Source: Osedax fenrisi (lineage: Eukaryota > Annelida > Polychaeta > Sabellida > Siboglinidae). From it: a stretch of 64,000 nucleotides of DNA. Positions 54,945 through 61,500 of the stretch are shown one piece after another. The first letter of the stretch is position 1. The number at the start of each line of letters is the position of its first letter. The notes beneath the pieces were generated by a model. It saw only the letters and a list, made by a program, of their open reading frames with translations, was not told where the DNA came from and did no database searches. The stretch is taken from contig OZ025243.1 of NCBI GenBank assembly GCA_964019155.1, positions 5,485,036-5,549,035 of the forward strand, given 5' to 3'. The position numbers were made by a program, and so were the translations under genes.

Positions 54945-57543
54945 TTAACATTTACAGGTTGCATGTACAACTACAGTAACTACAACAATTGACTCAGGTA
55001 TTAACATATTTATATTTTTATTAATTATTTAGAATTACTGACATTATAATCATAAGTATAAATAAATATCTCAGCATTTAAAAAAATGTATAGAATTGAA
55101 ATAAATAGAATTACAATTAACATTTATTTCTATAATAAAATGTACAAGAGATTCTTAATTAACACAAATATACTAATTTGTATCCCTCTATTCATATAAG
55201 TATCTTCAATATAATTTAAACATTAATTTATAACTATTTCATATAGTTTTTAAATATAATAAAATAATTATAATCTATTTTATTATATAATTCTATAAAA
55301 TAGTATGCTTTTTTATTTTTCAAATATAATATAGAAGTATTAATTGATGTTTCCATTTGTATAAACTAAACTACAAAAATGCTTTATTTTAAATATAATT
55401 GAGTTATAAGTTTAGATATGTTAAATTATGACTTATTATCAATGTAAAGTATATTTTATATTAATATATATATTTTATATTCTATAAGCTATTCTAAATA
55501 TATACTGAATATTTCTATGATATCCGACTAATGAATTCATTAATATATAATATAATAATATATTGATATAAGTAAGTCTCCTACTTTTTTTACTAATCTG
55601 TATATTTTATAATTTTATATTTTTAATTGAAGGCCAGCAATAGTTTGTGTCGTTACATGTTAAGGATAGAGAATATAGAGGTCTATTAGAATACTGATGA
55701 ATTTGAAATTGTGTAAGAACTAATTTCTAATTTTTGTATTACGTAAGATAACATTAATATCTATTACTTATCTATTATTAAGCCTCTAATATTCTCCTAT
55801 AGGAGATATATATATCAAGTATAAGTAATAAAATGTAGATTTAGTACATTTGTACTAACAACATGATAAAATATATATATTTTTACCTTTTTTTTTGTAA
55901 CATAATTGTTCCTATACAATATCTAAAATGTTATTAAATTATCAAATAGACTAACATTGTATAATCTATATATTAGGTATATACTTTGATAATGTTATAA
56001 AGATTCATAAAAGGGAACAAAAGCTATTGGGTATTAGCATAACATTTAAACAATTTCCTGAGATATAAGCTTCTAAAGTATTATTTATATGTCATGTGTA
56101 CTAAATGATACAAATGGGTAACTAAATTAAAAAGTGGATAACTTTTGCGATTGAGTATGAAATATCAATATTTTTTTTTACTATTTTGATAACATATATA
56201 TATATTACTATATCTAATTTTCTAAGCTCTAATAATATGTATAAAATAATAAAAAGTAAATTTATCAATTTTTACTGACTTATTAATAACATATATATTT
56301 TATTATATATTTATAATTAATATTTTAGGTATTTATTATTACTCTTGAATGACATATTATATATTATTTATAAGATGATTAATTATATTTTATATTTTAA
56401 TAAAATAATTTTGTTGAAACAAATTTAAAACGGATGTCTTAAATAATAACATTTAAAAATAAAATTTTATATATAATATTTTTATTACAATTTAAACTTG
56501 TTTTTAAATTTATGATTTCAATATGATTATATAAAATCATAATATAATTAAATACACATTGTATTATTTAAAATGACAACATAATTAAATTTAAAAAAAA
56601 CATCTTTTAATTGAAACCGAATTTATAAATAAATTCTTATTTTTAATAAAATATATATATGGAAATTCAAATTAAAAAATATAAATCAAATTTTATTTTA
56701 CACCTAATAAATATTTCTGATTCTCTAATTTAAATATTAAAATCATTTAAATATATGAAATATATATTTGATAAGTATCTATTTTGGTGTACAAAAGTTA
56801 CAATTGTAGATATAGGGATCAGACGTCCTGTCCCTGCTATTACTAATAATAGCAAATAATCTATATGTAATATCTTCATTTCTGATATTTTCTTTAATTT
56901 AAAGTATACGCACAAAATCAATTTTTAGCTTTATAGAATTTTCTATAGTGAAACATTATTTTTTTTTACAAATTATATATTTTATAAATAAAGTTTCATT
57001 ATATATAAATATTTGCGATGGTACAGATATCTTATTATTTCATAATAAACAATAGATTATGTATTATAAATCAGTATTTGATTAATATAAATATCTATAC
57101 ATGTCTATACAATATACATACACACATACATAAATGCAGTATATAAATACATGACATTATATGTGGGTCATTAATAATAATTTATTACTAATAATTATCT
57201 TTAAAACTATTTATAAAGGTATGCATACAATAAATTATTGATATTGTATTATCAGTAAATTTAAATGTATAGATAACAACATATATTTTAACTAAATAAC
57301 TACACTTTAATGGAAACACCCAAACAACAACAGATGTAGGGTGTACAGACTGGACTGCATGGGGGGCGTGTATAGGTACCCCTTGTGGCTTTGGGATGGC
57401 TGAGAGAAGCAGGAAATGTGTTGTCAATGGGAAATACGAGAAGGAATCTGACTACCTCGACTGTAAGGTAGCATATGTTTAATCTATTTATTTTCCTTCG
57501 TATATAGGTGGTATCATAGTTTAGTTATATATTATAGTAAACT

Positions 57544-57580
<37 letters not shown>

Positions 57581-58433
57581 CACATATAAGTATATAATAT
57601 TAGATATTTTTCTATATTTGAGTATTCAAATCAATAAATAAAGTAAAATAATCATTATTATCATAATGATATTCAATCTAACTATACAATTAATGAATAA
57701 TAAATATAATATATTCATTATATTAGATAATATATTACTAATAATAATGCATATAACTTGTATAGGTTGCATGTACAACTACTGTTTCGACTACTGTATC
57801 AACAACAATAGAACCAGGTATTATGTTATGCAATATACATTCCTACAATAGAATATAACATTATAATATATTAAGATAAATTAGATTTATTAGTTATAAT
57901 TTAAAATATAATTCTAATACTAAACATATATTATTATACTTATACAATTTTAAGGAAATATATATCACTTACGCGCAATCGTGTAGTTTGATTTTGTATA
58001 CAAAACACCTACACCGCCACATGTATCGGGTTAATTTTAGGAACTAGATGTTGTTTATAATGTAAATTCGTATCAAACTTTATTCTTTTAAACATCTCAT
58101 TTATACACGTTGAGATGGTACGTCGATGATGTAGTACAAACGTACCATCTGAATTTACATGTAAATGAATACGTTTGTATGTTACAAAAAACGCATCTTA
58201 AGGCCGTAGGGTTAAATAGGATGTGGGTTAAAATCCTGACAAGATCCATAAAATAGGTCTTCAAATAATAACGTGTAGTGATTCTTTATAATTGTGTATA
58301 GATAAATAATTGGCAGAATAAAATCTGTATGCCCTAACAGGAATGAGGCTTAGGGACCTTAGTTATAAGTAAACACTTTATCTAAGTTCTATAAAAATAC
58401 TCAACCAAATTAAAAATAGCAATAACAATAACA

Positions 58434-58501
<68 letters not shown>

Positions 58502-61500
58502 ATACACATATATATATATAAATTTATATATATTTTATAATTAAATAGGACTAGATTGTCTGCCGTGGAGTGGATGGATTCGAATTCTAGGCAAAGCTTG
58601 CGGTCTAGGAGTTTGTCAGAAGAAGAGGACATGTAGATTTGAAGATAACGTATTATCTGAACGCAAACACAAGTTATGTGAGGTACTTAGTATCGGATCG
58701 CTGTTGCATTACATACAGTGCATTCTATATTAATACTCCTCATCCCTATTTATTCATGAAATATCTAATAATTTCGTAGATATTTGATATTATATAGTAT
58801 ATTATATGTTAATTATTATGTTACTATCATATTTATATCAATATATATATAAATAGTGTATTAAATTATTATTGAAATAAATTAAATTCGAAATGAAAAT
58901 AATAAGAAATACAATATACATGAAATAATAAATACATGAAATACATGAAATAATAAATAACTATTATATTAATGTATAAATACTCTTACAATAATTACTT
59001 ACTTACCATATATATTACATGCTTAGATGCCTTGTTCTTCTACTACGATACGAATGACAACTACAGCCATAGGTTAATATTGCATCGTTAGATAAACTTC
59101 AGTATACTAGAGTTATGATTTATTTATTGAAGTATATGGATATTAAAGATTTTGCGAAGCAAAGATATAACACTCTATATGCAGTAACGTAATTTAGTAA
59201 TACCCGATGCCGCTGCTAGCAGTAGTATCTAATCACTGAAATATATTTATGTTCGGCTCTGTTTGCATACAATAATGTTTTCATTGCTCAATTAAATTGC
59301 ATGCAATATAATTAGCTTTTACTCACCAAATATATACTTATAGCTTTTAAAACATACATATAATATTTGTTTGTTATATATTAGTAATGAACACTTAGTT
59401 TTCATCATTTAAATACTAATTTAAAGCATATTATTTAATATTTTAAAAGTGTATAGATTTATACTAATTTACATTATAAACAACTAATAGTTCCCGAAAG
59501 TAACCCGATATAGGGGCACTGGGGTATTTTGTATACAAATTATAATTAAACGATTTCGCGTAAGTGTTATATCTTTCCTTAGAAAAATCTTTGTGGATAT
59601 TAAGAGATATTATTTTACTTCTTTTTATATTAGATTTATTTCTAACTTTGCGTAAAGAAATATGTTAAATTTAAATAAATTTAAATTATATATAATTAAA
59701 TAAATATTTGCGCTTGCTCAAATTTCGAGATTACATTTTTTTAGAATTGATTATAGATTGGCACATACAAAATATTGTTAAAAATTAAATTCTTTGTTTG
59801 AAAGTTCATTTTATCACCTAAGTAATGTATTCTCTTTTAAGGGGATGGCACACGACGCCCTCCTCTCTATGTATAGAGATAGCAAATAATGGGTCTACGC
59901 AAAACTAGGCGCGCAGATTTCTATTCATTGAATTGAGCTAAATTTGTTTATATTCTATTCATTAAATGTATACACATACTATTACATGACGTAATTTTTA
60001 TAATATATATTATATAACATATATATGCACACATTTTAATTTTTTAATTTACGGAATTTCTATAGAAATTTTTATTTTTTGCAATTATACACATACAAAT
60101 TTAGAAAATTACTCCTGTAATAGTATTCATATATATGTTATTTATATAATGCAATAAAAATTAGTAAAATACATATAATAGTTTTTGTTAAGTTAAAGTT
60201 AATTACCTAAGTTTATACACACATACCTAGAGCGAAATAATTATTCTGAGAAAACAGCATTTGAAAATATATAAATACATTATATATCATATATAATGAA
60301 TATATAATAATATGAATAAACCACTTTTTATGTTATTTCTAGACTATTTTCATAAATAATTTTTTTTACAGTTATTAAAAAACAAATAATAGAATAGTGT
60401 TATGAAATAAAAAAAAATTTAAATAACAAATTATTTTCACCAAAACAAGGTCTGTGAGATTCCCTTAATTGTATGTATGAAGTGAAAAATGATATTACCT
60501 AATGGATATATGAACTTATAAATATGCTACCTATATGTACCATAGTTAGTAACTATTAGTTACACAGCTATACAAATATATAGATATATGAAATACAATC
60601 ATTTTTAAATATTAATTTAATATTTATACACTAGTTAATCTAAAATAAACAGTATTATAATGCTATGCTAATTAACTACATGCGTAGACTGCTATAATTG
60701 GAGTGAATGGAGCCCCTGCAAAGGATTTAGTTGCGAAGAAGGCATTTCTGAGAGGAGGAGGGAGTGTCAAGTTAATGGAGAAACACAAATGAAATTCGAA
60801 AGAAGGAAATGTAAGGTTTGAGATTATTAATTGAATATTATACATTGTATTAGTACAAACATGTGATATTGTATTTGACATATATATATATAATGTGTTT
60901 AAAATCTATATATAAAATTTGTTTTATAAAAATCAGTCAACAAAAAAACAATATATTTATAAAAGATTTATAATTATTTAAAGGGATATTTATTGTGGTA
61001 ATTTACTTGTTAATAAATAGGCACTATAGTGTTTACAAGCATGTATTTAAAAGTACTATAGTACAGGTATACCTTTCTAATTGGTATTATTTGTGTTGCA
61101 TTGAGTTTACATTATATATCTATAATGATATCCCTCTAAATAAATAAATATATAAATTGTAACTGTTATAGTATATTGAAAATAAGTAATACTTTTTTTT
61201 TTTTTTTTTTTTTTTTTACAAAATATCATTATTTTAATTATTATTTAAAAAAACTATAAATCAGAATACTCATATTTGGATAACTGTTTATTTATGTGTT
61301 TTATATAATAACTAGAATAAATTATACTTTATGAAAAGTTTAAAAAATGTTTTGATACACATAGGAAAAGAAAATATTATTCTGAGTAAAATGAATTAGA
61401 AGATTACTAATTAGGTAAAATTACTATAAGGGATCTCTGTCAAATGTAATTTTTCGATAATCTATAATCAATATACCATTTAAAAATTTCAATAGTTATG

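Larger units (their letters stand above)
51233..57333 (+). repeat. Duplication unit B (two TSP/linker pairs)
   Basis: 6101 bp; same order as unit A: type X exon, linker, type Y exon, SINE fragment, pogo-like MITE, TTAAGGGG MITE, SINE, linker. It lacks the LINE. Confidence 0.93.
57334..57895 (+). repeat. Duplication unit C, partial
   Basis: Homology to the start of units A and B (type X exon, intron, linker and about 75 bp beyond) ends near 57895. Slightly more diverged than A is from B. It has gained a TA tract at 57548-57580. Confidence 0.85.

Noticed and set aside
50593..56921. Identical 63-codon - strand frames at 50593-50784 and 56730-56921
   Set aside because: Conservation is explained by the recent segmental duplication; the sequence has no domain and lies in intron DNA.
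57188..57427. Antisense frame over TSP exon 14
   Set aside because: It is the complement of a real exon; the + strand carries the conserved TSP1 signature and splice sites.
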